Position numbers and translations under genes: made by a program. Source: Leeuwenhoekiella polynyae (GTDB taxonomy: Bacteria > Bacteroidota > Bacteroidia > Flavobacteriales > Flavobacteriaceae). Taken from it: DNA of 64,000 nucleotides. Below, in pieces: positions 24,949 through 32,536 of this stretch. The number at the start of each line of letters is the position of its first letter. Positions within the stretch are counted from its first letter, which is position 1. The notes under the pieces were generated by a model. The model worked only from the letters and a program-made list of their open reading frames with translations. It ran no database searches and was not told where the DNA came from. Location of the stretch: the NCBI RefSeq assembly GCF_042683665.1, contig NZ_JBHUOO010000047.1; one strand, 5' to 3'.

Positions 24949-27900
24949 ATGATTCATTTTTTCGGTTCACAAGACAGCAAAATTTACGCAGTTCAAGCTA
25001 CCGCTGAACTTTCAGAAGAAACTACAAATAAGCTCATTTGGCTTTTTGGCAACCAGCCTAAAATACAAGCGTCTGCAATTGACGCTTTTTTTATTGGTCC
25101 CCGTGCTACAATGATAACACCGTGGAGTACCAATGCGGTTGAGATCACTCAGAATATGGGGGTAGAAGGTATTATAAGAATTGAAGAATTTGTAGCAGGT
25201 GAAGCCGAATTTGACCCGATGCTTTCTCAGGAATATACAAAGCTTGATCAGGAGATTTTCACGATAAATATTCAGCCGGAAGCTATCAAAGCCATTGAAG
25301 ATATTCAGGCATATAATAAGCAAGAAGGGTTAGCGCTAAACGAGGAAGAGGTCGCCTACTTAGAAGGTGTTGCAGCGCGCATTGGCCGCCCATTAACTGA
25401 TTCTGAAGTATTTGGTTTCAGTCAGGTGAATTCAGAGCATTGCCGCCATAAAATTTTCAACGGAACGTTTGTTATAGACGGGAAAACGATGCCTTCTTCC
25501 CTCTTCAAAATGATTCGTAAAACTTCAGAAGAAAATCCTAACGAAATTGTTTCGGCTTATAAAGATAATGTTGCGTTTGTAAAAGGTCCTAAAGCAACTC
25601 AGTTTGCGCCTGCAACGGCTGATAAACCTGATTTTTACACCGAAAAAGAATTTGAAAGTGTGCTTTCTCTTAAAGCAGAGACACACAATTTCCCTACTAC
25701 CGTAGAGCCTTTTAACGGTGCCGCAACCGGTGCCGGTGGTGAGATTAGAGACCGTCTGGCAGGTGGTCAAGGTTCGCTTCCGTTAGCAGGAACTGCTGTT
25801 TATATGACGGCCTACTCAAGACTTAAAGAAGATCGCCCATGGGAAGATGCAATGCCTGCTCGCAAGTGGTTGTATCAAACACCAATTGATATTTTGATCA
25901 AAGCTTCTAATGGAGCTTCAGATTTTGGAAACAAATTTGGTCAACCTTTAATCGCAGGATCAGTATTAACTTTTGAGCACGATGAAGCTGGTCGTAAACT
26001 GGGTTTTGATAAAGTAATCATGCAAGCTGGTGGTATAGGCTATGGTAAAAAAGAACAGGCTTTAAAAGAAAAACCAGAAACCGGAGATAAGATTGTAATT
26101 TTGGGCGGTGACAATTATCGAATAGGTATGGGTGGAGCCGCTGTTTCTTCGGCAGATACCGGTGCTTTTAGTTCAGGGATTGAACTGAACGCAATACAGC
26201 GTTCTAACCCGGAGATGCAAAAACGTGCTGCTAATGCTATCCGCGGAATGGTAGAAAGTGATGAGAATACCATCGTTTCTATTCACGATCACGGTGCTGG
26301 TGGTCATTTAAACTGTCTTTCTGAATTGGTTGAAGAAACTGGCGGATTGATTGACCTTGATAAATTGCCAGTGGGTGACCCTACCCTTTCGGCTAAAGAA
26401 ATTATAGGTAATGAATCACAAGAACGCATGGGACTTGTGATCGGTTCCAACCAACTAAAAACATTAAAAGCGATTTCTGATCGTGAGCGCTCACCAATTT
26501 ATGAAGTGGGTGACGTTACAGGAGACCATAGATTCACATTCAAATCTGCTACTACAGGTGCTGCTCCTATGGATCTGGCGATGGATGATATGTTTGGCAG
26601 TTCACCAAAAACTGTAATGGTTGATTCTAAGATACACCGCATTTATAGCGATGTTTCGTACTCTTTAGAAAATTTCCATGAGTACTTAGAAAACGTATTG
26701 CAGCTTGAAGCTGTTGCAAGTAAAGACTGGTTAACCAATAAAGTTGACCGTTGCGTAGGTGGTCGCGTAGCTAAGCAACAATGTGTGGGAAGCTTACAAA
26801 TTCCACTCAATAACGTCGGAGTGATGGCTCTTGATTTTAAATCAAAAAACGGAATCGCAACTTCGATAGGTCATTCTCCTGTAAGTGGATTGATTGATCC
26901 CGTTGCCGGAAGTAAAAACAGTATCGCAGAAGCCTTGACAAACTTGATTTGGGCACCTTTAGAGAAAGGATTAAAGTCCGTTTCTCTTTCTGCTAACTGG
27001 ATGTGGCCTTGTAATAACGTAGGTGAAGATGCACGCTTATATGAAGCAGTAGAGGCAGTTTCTGAATTTGCAATTGATTTAGGAATCAATGTACCTACCG
27101 GAAAAGACTCGCTTTCTATGAAGCAGAAATATCCTGAAGGTGATGTGCTTGCTCCGGGAACTGTGATTATTTCAGCTGCCGGAAGTTGTAGTGATATTAA
27201 TCGTGTTGTAGAGCCTGTTCTAGATACGGAAGCAGGGTCTATTTACTATTTAAATCTATCTCAGGATGGATTTAAATTAGGTGGTTCTTCTTTTGCCCAG
27301 ATACAGAATAAAGTAGGCATGGAAGCGCCAAGCATTAAAGACAATGCTGCTTTCAAAAAAACCTTTGACCTTATACAAAATCTAATCAAAAGTGATCTGA
27401 TTGCTGCCGGTCATGATGTGGCTTCAGGCGGATTGATTACCACACTTCTTGAATTTTGTTTTGCTGAAAATAAACTAGGAGCTTCTGTTGATTTTTCTGC
27501 ATTTGCTGAAAAAGATATCATCAAAATATTATTTGCAGAAAATACCGGAATCGTTATTCAAGCTACTGATGATACAGCCATTGAAAATGCGTTCGCAGAA
27601 AATGATATTCAGTTTTACAAATTAGGAACTGTAACTAATTCTGACGAACTATTAATTAAACAAGGATCTGTTGAAATTGGTTTAAACATTCCTTCGTTAC
27701 GCAGAAAGTGGTTTGAAACTTCGTATTTATTAGATCAGAAACAAACTGCTAATAATCTTGCAGAAGACCGTTACCATAACTTTGACAAACTAGATTTAAA
27801 ATTTGAATTTCCGAAGCATTTTACAGGAATAAAACCTGCAATTGACACTTCTAAACCAAGACCTAAAGCTGCTATTTTACGTGAAAAAGGAAGTAATTCT

Positions 27901-28611
27901 GAACGCGAAATGGCAAACGCTATGTTTCTTGCCGGTTTTGATGTAAAAGATGTACATATGACTGATTTGATCAGCGGTCGTGAAACGTTAGAAGATATTC
28001 AGTTTATAGGCGCCGTGGGTGGCTTCTCCAATTCAGACGTTTTAGGTTCTGCAAAAGGTTGGGCCGGCGCATTCTTATACAATGATAAAGCCAACACTGC
28101 ATTAAAGAATTTCTTTGCAAGACCTGATACACTTTCAGTAGGAATCTGCAATGGTTGTCAGCTTTTTGTGGAGTTGGATTTGATCAACCCAGAGCATAAT
28201 GAAAAGCCCAAAATGCTACATAACGATTCGCATAAACACGAGAGTGGTTTTACAAGTGTAAAGATTGAAAAGAATGATTCGGTGATGCTTTCTACATTAG
28301 AAGGAGCAACATTAGGCGTATGGATTTCTCATGGAGAAGGAAAATTTGAACTTCCACTTAGTGAAAAGCATTACAATATTGTAGCTAAATACGGTTACGA
28401 TGCCTATCCTGCAAACCCTAACGGAAGTAGTTACAACACAGCGATGATGACTGATAAAACCGGGCGTCACTTAGTAACCATGCCACATATTGAACGTTCT
28501 ATATTTCAATGGAATTGGGCAAATTACCCGAAAGGTCGCAAAGACGAGGTTAGTCCATGGATCGAAGCTTTTGAGAATGCACGCAAGTGGATTGAGAAAA
28601 ACAAGAACTAG
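24949..28611 (+). CDS. purL: Phosphoribosylformylglycinamidine synthase, single-chain type
   Basis: Converts FGAR, glutamine and ATP to FGAM in the fourth step of purine synthesis. At 1220 residues it is the single-chain PurL that fuses PurS-like, PurL and PurQ functions. In order: an N-terminal PurS-like domain and linker (to about 200), two AIRS-type ATP-binding halves (SEHCRHKIFNGTF near 163 and KAETHNFPTTVEPFNGAATG near 240 mark the first active site), and a C-terminal class I glutamine amidotransferase from about 970. The amidotransferase nucleophile is C1067 in GICNGCQLF, with MPHIERS supplying His and Glu. The length and all key motifs are intact. A short gene of unknown function follows after 17 bp. 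Confidence 0.96.
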   Translation: MIHFFGSQDSKIYAVQATAELSEETTNKLIWLFGNQPKIQASAIDAFFIGPRATMITPWSTNAVEITQNMGVEGIIRIEEFVAGEAEFDPMLSQEYTKLDQEIFTINIQPEAIKAIEDIQAYNKQEGLALNEEEVAYLEGVAARIGRPLTDSEVFGFSQVNSEHCRHKIFNGTFVIDGKTMPSSLFKMIRKTSEENPNEIVSAYKDNVAFVKGPKATQFAPATADKPDFYTEKEFESVLSLKAETHNFPTTVEPFNGAATGAGGEIRDRLAGGQGSLPLAGTAVYMTAYSRLKEDRPWEDAMPARKWLYQTPIDILIKASNGASDFGNKFGQPLIAGSVLTFEHDEAGRKLGFDKVIMQAGGIGYGKKEQALKEKPETGDKIVILGGDNYRIGMGGAAVSSADTGAFSSGIELNAIQRSNPEMQKRAANAIRGMVESDENTIVSIHDHGAGGHLNCLSELVEETGGLIDLDKLPVGDPTLSAKEIIGNESQERMGLVIGSNQLKTLKAISDRERSPIYEVGDVTGDHRFTFKSATTGAAPMDLAMDDMFGSSPKTVMVDSKIHRIYSDVSYSLENFHEYLENVLQLEAVASKDWLTNKVDRCVGGRVAKQQCVGSLQIPLNNVGVMALDFKSKNGIATSIGHSPVSGLIDPVAGSKNSIAEALTNLIWAPLEKGLKSVSLSANWMWPCNNVGEDARLYEAVEAVSEFAIDLGINVPTGKDSLSMKQKYPEGDVLAPGTVIISAAGSCSDINRVVEPVLDTEAGSIYYLNLSQDGFKLGGSSFAQIQNKVGMEAPSIKDNAAFKKTFDLIQNLIKSDLIAAGHDVASGGLITTLLEFCFAENKLGASVDFSAFAEKDIIKILFAENTGIVIQATDDTAIENAFAENDIQFYKLGTVTNSDELLIKQGSVEIGLNIPSLRRKWFETSYLLDQKQTANNLAEDRYHNFDKLDLKFEFPKHFTGIKPAIDTSKPRPKAAILREKGSNSEREMANAMFLAGFDVKDVHMTDLISGRETLEDIQFIGAVGGFSNSDVLGSAKGWAGAFLYNDKANTALKNFFARPDTLSVGICNGCQLFVELDLINPEHNEKPKMLHNDSHKHESGFTSVKIEKNDSVMLSTLEGATLGVWISHGEGKFELPLSEKHYNIVAKYGYDAYPANPNGSSYNTAMMTDKTGRHLVTMPHIERSIFQWNWANYPKGRKDEVSPWIEAFENARKWIEKNKN

Positions 28612-28628
28612 ATCAGTACTGATTTTAT

Positions 28629-29015
28629 ATGCTGAAATTCGGGTCTCATCATTTTTATATACGTAGGTTTTGGCTGCTTATGGCCCTCTATGTTTTAAAC
28701 ATTTGTGTTGACAGTCCAGATTTCAGCAAAAACACCCCTGAAAATCTTAATATCAATGATCAGGAAAGTATTATTGAGTTAGTTGTTGAACAGGTTTTGG
28801 ATCTTGGCGATGTGATCCCCGAACAGGACGATGCAGATTCAGAAAAACACAACTCAGGTAAGTCCCCTTTTAGTCTGGATCATTTCACCCTAGATGATCA
28901 TTGCTCCAATGGAAACCATGTTTTTTTAACGCTCAATCAGCAACTTATACACTGGTCGAATAATTTTTATAAAGTTGCGTATCTGGAAATCGACGCACCC
29001 CCACCACAATCTTAA
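28629..29015 (+). CDS. Small hypothetical protein upstream of the HAEPLYID gene
   Basis: A 128-residue protein I do not recognise. It begins with a basic stretch and a short hydrophobic segment at about 14-26 (WLLMALYVLNICV) that may be a signal or anchor. The middle is acidic (ESIIELVVEQVLDLGDVIPE, then several Asp and Glu), and the C-terminal part is rich in His and Asn (HFTLDDHCSNGNHVFL) and ends EIDAPPPQS. It starts 17 bp after purL and precedes the HAEPLYID gene by 77 bp. A hairpin with a weak T run (29038-29062) lies between them. Confidence 0.65.
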   Translation: MLKFGSHHFYIRRFWLLMALYVLNICVDSPDFSKNTPENLNINDQESIIELVVEQVLDLGDVIPEQDDADSEKHNSGKSPFSLDHFTLDDHCSNGNHVFLTLNQQLIHWSNNFYKVAYLEIDAPPPQS

Positions 29016-29037
29016 TTTGTTTTTCCTTCAGTAATTA

Positions 29038-29062
29038 CACCTCAGCAATTGAGGTGCATTTT
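29038..29062 (+). terminator. Weak terminator or attenuator between the small gene and the HAEPLYID gene
   Basis: CACCTCA (29038-29044) pairs with TGAGGTG (29050-29056) over 5 nt, then CATTTTCTC. The T run is short, so read-through is likely. Confidence 0.45.
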
Positions 29063-29092
29063 CTCATTTAATAACTCATTAAACAAATTAAG

Positions 29093-29941
29093 ATGAAACT
29101 ATTACAACTAGTGCTGATCGTTTCAGTACTTTCCAATTTTACCTATGCTCAGGAGTCTGAGAGCAATGCCATAAAAGACAGTTTATACATTTCTGAAATT
29201 GAAGACAGCAAGGAACCCTTAAAAATTCTTCATGCAGAACCCTTATATATTGATTTGATTCGGGATTTAGGAGCCCGTAAAGGCGAAAAAGAATGGAATG
29301 TTGGCCTTGGACTTACTGACCGTGATCAATATGACGAATATCTGGCTTTAGTAGAATATGAATGGGCTCCTGTAGACCGATTGGGTTTAGAAGTTGAACT
29401 TCCATTTTCGTTACATTACCCCGTGGGTAATAATGCTAACGCTCCCGGAAATAAATTGAATAGTGTGAAAATTGCTGGCCAATATACTTTTTGGGTTTCA
29501 GATAAACATAAAACAAGTATGGCATTTGGATACATTCAAGAATTTGAGCTTACTGATTTTAATAATTATGGTTCGGGTAAGCTACTTACTGGTAACATCT
29601 ACAATCCATTTTTTATTGCTGCCAAACGCCTGGGTTCTAATTTTCACAGTTTAATCTATACCGGGCCTGCTATCGCTCATCATTTTAATAATGGTGCTAT
29701 GCAAACCAGCTGGCAGATCAACAGCAATATTCACTATATGATTTCCGGAACCCGAAATTTTATCGGTCTTGAATTTAATAAGGAGTTTAACCAAGGAGAT
29801 TTTGACATGACTATTAGACCTCAACTACGTTTAGATATAGCTGACAATTTACTAATAGGTATTGTTACAGGAATTCCTATAAACCGCGAGACAGAACGTT
29901 TTAGTACTTTTCTAAGGCTGATTTATGAACCGGGACACTGA
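29093..29941 (+). CDS. HAEPLYID family protein, probable outer-membrane beta-barrel
   Basis: A 282-residue protein with a signal peptide (residues 1-19, ending TYAQES). The segment HAEPLYIDLIRDLGARKGEK at about 46-65 contains the sequence that names the HAEPLYID family. The remainder alternates polar and hydrophobic residues with many aromatic strand ends (DEYLALVEYEW, LGLEVELPFSLHYP, HKTSMAFGYIQEF), as in small outer-membrane barrels, and ends FSTFLRLIYEPGH. No function is established that I know of. It follows the small gene at 28629 and a terminator closes the unit at 29956-29989. Confidence 0.82.
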   Translation: MKLLQLVLIVSVLSNFTYAQESESNAIKDSLYISEIEDSKEPLKILHAEPLYIDLIRDLGARKGEKEWNVGLGLTDRDQYDEYLALVEYEWAPVDRLGLEVELPFSLHYPVGNNANAPGNKLNSVKIAGQYTFWVSDKHKTSMAFGYIQEFELTDFNNYGSGKLLTGNIYNPFFIAAKRLGSNFHSLIYTGPAIAHHFNNGAMQTSWQINSNIHYMISGTRNFIGLEFNKEFNQGDFDMTIRPQLRLDIADNLLIGIVTGIPINRETERFSTFLRLIYEPGH

Positions 29942-29955
29942 TGAAATTGTATTAG

Positions 29956-29989
29956 AAATAGCATAGACTTCAAAAATCTATGCTATTTT
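29956..29989 (+). terminator. Terminator after HAEPLYID gene
   Basis: AAATAGCATAGA (29956-29967) pairs with TCTATGCTATTT (29977-29988); the T run is only four bases long. Confidence 0.75.
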
Positions 29990-30000
29990 GACATTTTCAA

Positions 30001-30036
30001 TACAACGTTGTAAATTTTTCTAAAATCGTAGAAAAA
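30001..30036. promoter_or_regulatory. Two adjacent palindromes upstream of the acyl-CoA ligase gene
   Basis: TACAACGTTGTA (30001-30012) is a perfect 12-bp palindrome. Two bases on, TTTTTCTA (30015-30022) and TAGAAAAA (30029-30036) form a perfect 8-bp inverted repeat over 6 bp. They lie 132-167 bp before the ligase ATG, where a dimeric fatty-acid-responsive repressor or activator could bind. This is inference. Confidence 0.45.
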
Positions 30037-30167
30037 GGTTTGTAAATTCATTATTTTGCAGAGTATCTTTATTCAAAGAATAATCCCAAACTAGTTTTTA
30101 GAAACTTTCATTTCATAAAACTTTAACGTTCTATCGCTCCAAGAGCGAATTAACCTATATCATAATC

Positions 30168-31937
30168 ATGGAAATTAAACGTCTTTTTGACTTCCCCTAT
30201 CACCAGCTTGAACAGTATAACCTGAAAGAGGCTTTGGTTACTAAATATAACGGGAAATGGGTCGCTACAACTACACAATCTTATATTGACCAGGCCAATG
30301 CGATAAGTCGCGGACTTTTAAAACTGGGTGTAAAACCTAATGATAAGGTTGCGGTTATCTCTTCTACAAATCGTACGGAGTGGAATATTATGGATATTGG
30401 TATTCTGCAATTAGGTGCTCAAAATGTACCTATTTATCCAACGATTTCTGAAGAAGAATATGAGTATGTACTCAACCACAGTGAGTCTATCTATTGTTTT
30501 GTTTCAGATAAGGAAGTATTAGATAAGGTTAATGCTATTAAAGCAAATGTGCCTACTCTAAAAGATGTTTTCAGTTTTGATAAGGTTGACGGTTGTAAAA
30601 GCTGGCAAGCTGTAAAAGAAGATGACACCAATTTACAGCCCGAAGTAGAGAAACTTAAAGATGCAGTAAAAGAAGATGATCTGGCAACACTAATTTACAC
30701 TTCTGGAACAACCGGAAGACCTAAAGGTGTCATGCTAAGTCATAAAAATGTAGCTTCAAATGCTCTAAACAGTACTTCGAGATTTCCTATCATACCGGGA
30801 CAAAGTAAAGCGTTGAGTTTTTTGCCGGTTTGTCACATCTACGAACGTATGTTGATGTATCTCTATCAATACACTGGCGTTTCTATATATTTTGCTGAAA
30901 GTTTAGATACTATAAGTGAAAACTTAAAAGAAGTTCAGCCTGAAGTAATGACTGCGGTGCCTCGGTTATTAGAAAAAGTTTACGATAAAATCATTGCAAA
31001 GGGTGCTGCACTTACTGGGATTAAAAAGAAATTATTTTTCTGGGCAGTTGAGACTGGTTTAGAATATGAACCTTATGGTGAAAATGGTTGGTGGTATGAA
31101 AAAAAACTAGCTATTGCTCGCAAACTGATTTTCAGCAAATGGCAAGAAGCTTTAGGCGGAAACTTAAAAGTTATCGCGTCAGGTAGCGCTGCTTTACAAC
31201 CCAGACTAGCCAGAGTTTTTAATGCCGCAGATATTGCTGTGATGGAAGGTTATGGACTTACAGAAACTTCTCCAGTTATTTCTGTTAATGATATGCGTAA
31301 TAAAGGCTTTAAAATTGGTACGGTTGGTAAGCCTATTCCACAGACTGAAGTTAAAATTGCTGAAGATGGTGAGATTCTTATAAAAGGTCCACAGGTAATG
31401 ATGGGTTATTATAAGGATAAGGAGAAAACAGAAGAGGTACTGGAAAACGGATATTTCCACACCGGTGATATCGGTGAGATCGATAAAGAAGGTTTCCTTA
31501 AAATAACCGACCGTAAAAAGGAAATGTTTAAAACCAGTGGTGGTAAATATGTAGCTCCTCAACTAATAGAAAATGCGATGAAACAATCTCGTTTTATTGA
31601 ACACATTATGGTTGTAGGTGAAGGCGAAAAAATGCCTGCCGCTTTAATTCAACCTAATTTTGAGTTTGTAGCAGAATGGGCCAAATTGAAAAATATCAAT
31701 GTAGGATCTACAAATAAAGAGATTGCAGAAAACAAAGAAGTTCAACAACGTATTCTTGAAGATGTGAATCTTCATAATGAAAAGTTTGGCAAATGGGAAC
31801 GCGTTAAAAAAATAGAACTTACTCCAGACGAATGGAGTATAGAGGCGGGTCACCTCACTCCTACTATGAAGTTAAAAAGACGCATTGTAAAAGAGAAATA
31901 CATCAATTTGTATAATAATATATACGAGCATAATTAA
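30168..31937 (+). CDS. fadD: Long-chain fatty acid-CoA ligase (AMP-forming)
   Basis: Activates fatty acids to acyl-CoA through an acyl-adenylate, feeding beta-oxidation or lipid synthesis. The 589-residue enzyme has the P-loop-like motif IYTSGTTGRPKGVMLSH (176-192), EGYGLTETSPVISVN in the middle, and the C-terminal adenylate-binding part with GYFHTGDIGEIDKEGFLKITDRKKE. Length and motif order fit bacterial and eukaryotic long-chain ligases. It has its own terminator (31943-31972) but sits directly before the fatty-acid degradation operon. A short hairpin TCGCTC-CAA-GAGCGA lies in its leader (30134-30148). The symbol rests on family and context, not on substrate data. Confidence 0.92.
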   Translation: MEIKRLFDFPYHQLEQYNLKEALVTKYNGKWVATTTQSYIDQANAISRGLLKLGVKPNDKVAVISSTNRTEWNIMDIGILQLGAQNVPIYPTISEEEYEYVLNHSESIYCFVSDKEVLDKVNAIKANVPTLKDVFSFDKVDGCKSWQAVKEDDTNLQPEVEKLKDAVKEDDLATLIYTSGTTGRPKGVMLSHKNVASNALNSTSRFPIIPGQSKALSFLPVCHIYERMLMYLYQYTGVSIYFAESLDTISENLKEVQPEVMTAVPRLLEKVYDKIIAKGAALTGIKKKLFFWAVETGLEYEPYGENGWWYEKKLAIARKLIFSKWQEALGGNLKVIASGSAALQPRLARVFNAADIAVMEGYGLTETSPVISVNDMRNKGFKIGTVGKPIPQTEVKIAEDGEILIKGPQVMMGYYKDKEKTEEVLENGYFHTGDIGEIDKEGFLKITDRKKEMFKTSGGKYVAPQLIENAMKQSRFIEHIMVVGEGEKMPAALIQPNFEFVAEWAKLKNINVGSTNKEIAENKEVQQRILEDVNLHNEKFGKWERVKKIELTPDEWSIEAGHLTPTMKLKRRIVKEKYINLYNNIYEHN

Positions 31938-31942
31938 TTTAT

Positions 31943-31972
31943 AAAACTCCTTAGAAATAAGGAGTTTTTTTA
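31943..31972 (+). terminator. Terminator after acyl-CoA ligase gene
   Basis: AAAACTCCTTA (31943-31953) pairs with TAAGGAGTTTT (31958-31968) over GAAA, with a T run. Confidence 0.9.
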
Positions 31973-32031
31973 TGAATATACCCGTCTTCAAGGGCATCAG
32001 ATAATAATCTTATAAAATTTCCTTAATTTAT

Positions 32032-32043
32032 TATGCGTGCATA
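32032..32043. promoter_or_regulatory. Palindrome ahead of the MarR-fad operon
   Basis: TATGC-GT-GCATA lies 29-40 bp upstream of the MarR gene ATG, within the expected promoter region. MarR proteins usually bind such inverted repeats and often repress their own gene. Binding here is inference. Confidence 0.4.
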
Positions 32044-32071
32044 GTATTATTTTTTAACTTTACGCAAACGT

Positions 32072-32536
32072 ATGAGTAAAAAAGATATCACAATAGATCA
32101 CGCGCTTAGAGCAACCTGGCAAGCCATTACAAAAATGTATAATGAGCAAGCAGCAAAATTAGACAGTACAATGGCTACAGGATTTGCATTACTAAGTATC
32201 GACCCGGAAGAAGGAACACCTTCAACAGCTCTGGGGCCACGAATGGGAATGGAAGCTACGAGTCTTTCAAGAACCTTAAAGTCAATGGAAGAACGCGGAC
32301 TCATAGAACGTAAGCCGAACCCTGCAGATGGACGCGGTGTTCTTATTTTCCTAACAGAATTTGGGAAGGAAAATCGCAATTTCAGTAAAGACCGGGTTCT
32401 AAAATTCAATGATGCCATTCGTGCAAATATTGAATCTGAAAAAATAGATCATTTCTTTGAAGTCATTCACGTCATCAATGATTTGATTCAAAACAAAAAA
32501 ATATATAACAATTCTGAAACTACTATAAAACAATGA
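32072..32536 (+). CDS. MarR family transcriptional regulator of the fad operon
   Basis: A 154-residue winged-helix regulator; MarR proteins bind DNA as dimers and release it when a small ligand binds. The recognition helix and wing are visible at about 60-100 (MGMEATSLSRTLKSMEERGL and then PNPADGRGVLIFLTEFGKE, with the DxR motif of the wing). The stop overlaps the fadN start by four bases (ATGA), so it is the first gene of the fad operon and is probably its regulator, with acyl-CoA or a fatty acid as ligand. A palindrome upstream (32032-32043) could be an autoregulatory site. Confidence 0.92.
   Translation: MSKKDITIDHALRATWQAITKMYNEQAAKLDSTMATGFALLSIDPEEGTPSTALGPRMGMEATSLSRTLKSMEERGLIERKPNPADGRGVLIFLTEFGKENRNFSKDRVLKFNDAIRANIESEKIDHFFEVIHVINDLIQNKKIYNNSETTIKQ

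Noticed and set aside
24925..24949. TTG start eight codons upstream of purL ATG
   Set aside because: It overlaps the TAAATTTG -7 box, so it would not be in the transcript.
30134..30148. Hairpin TCGCTC-CAA-GAGCGA as a terminator
   Set aside because: No T run follows and it lies in the leader of the ligase gene; at most a minor mRNA structure.
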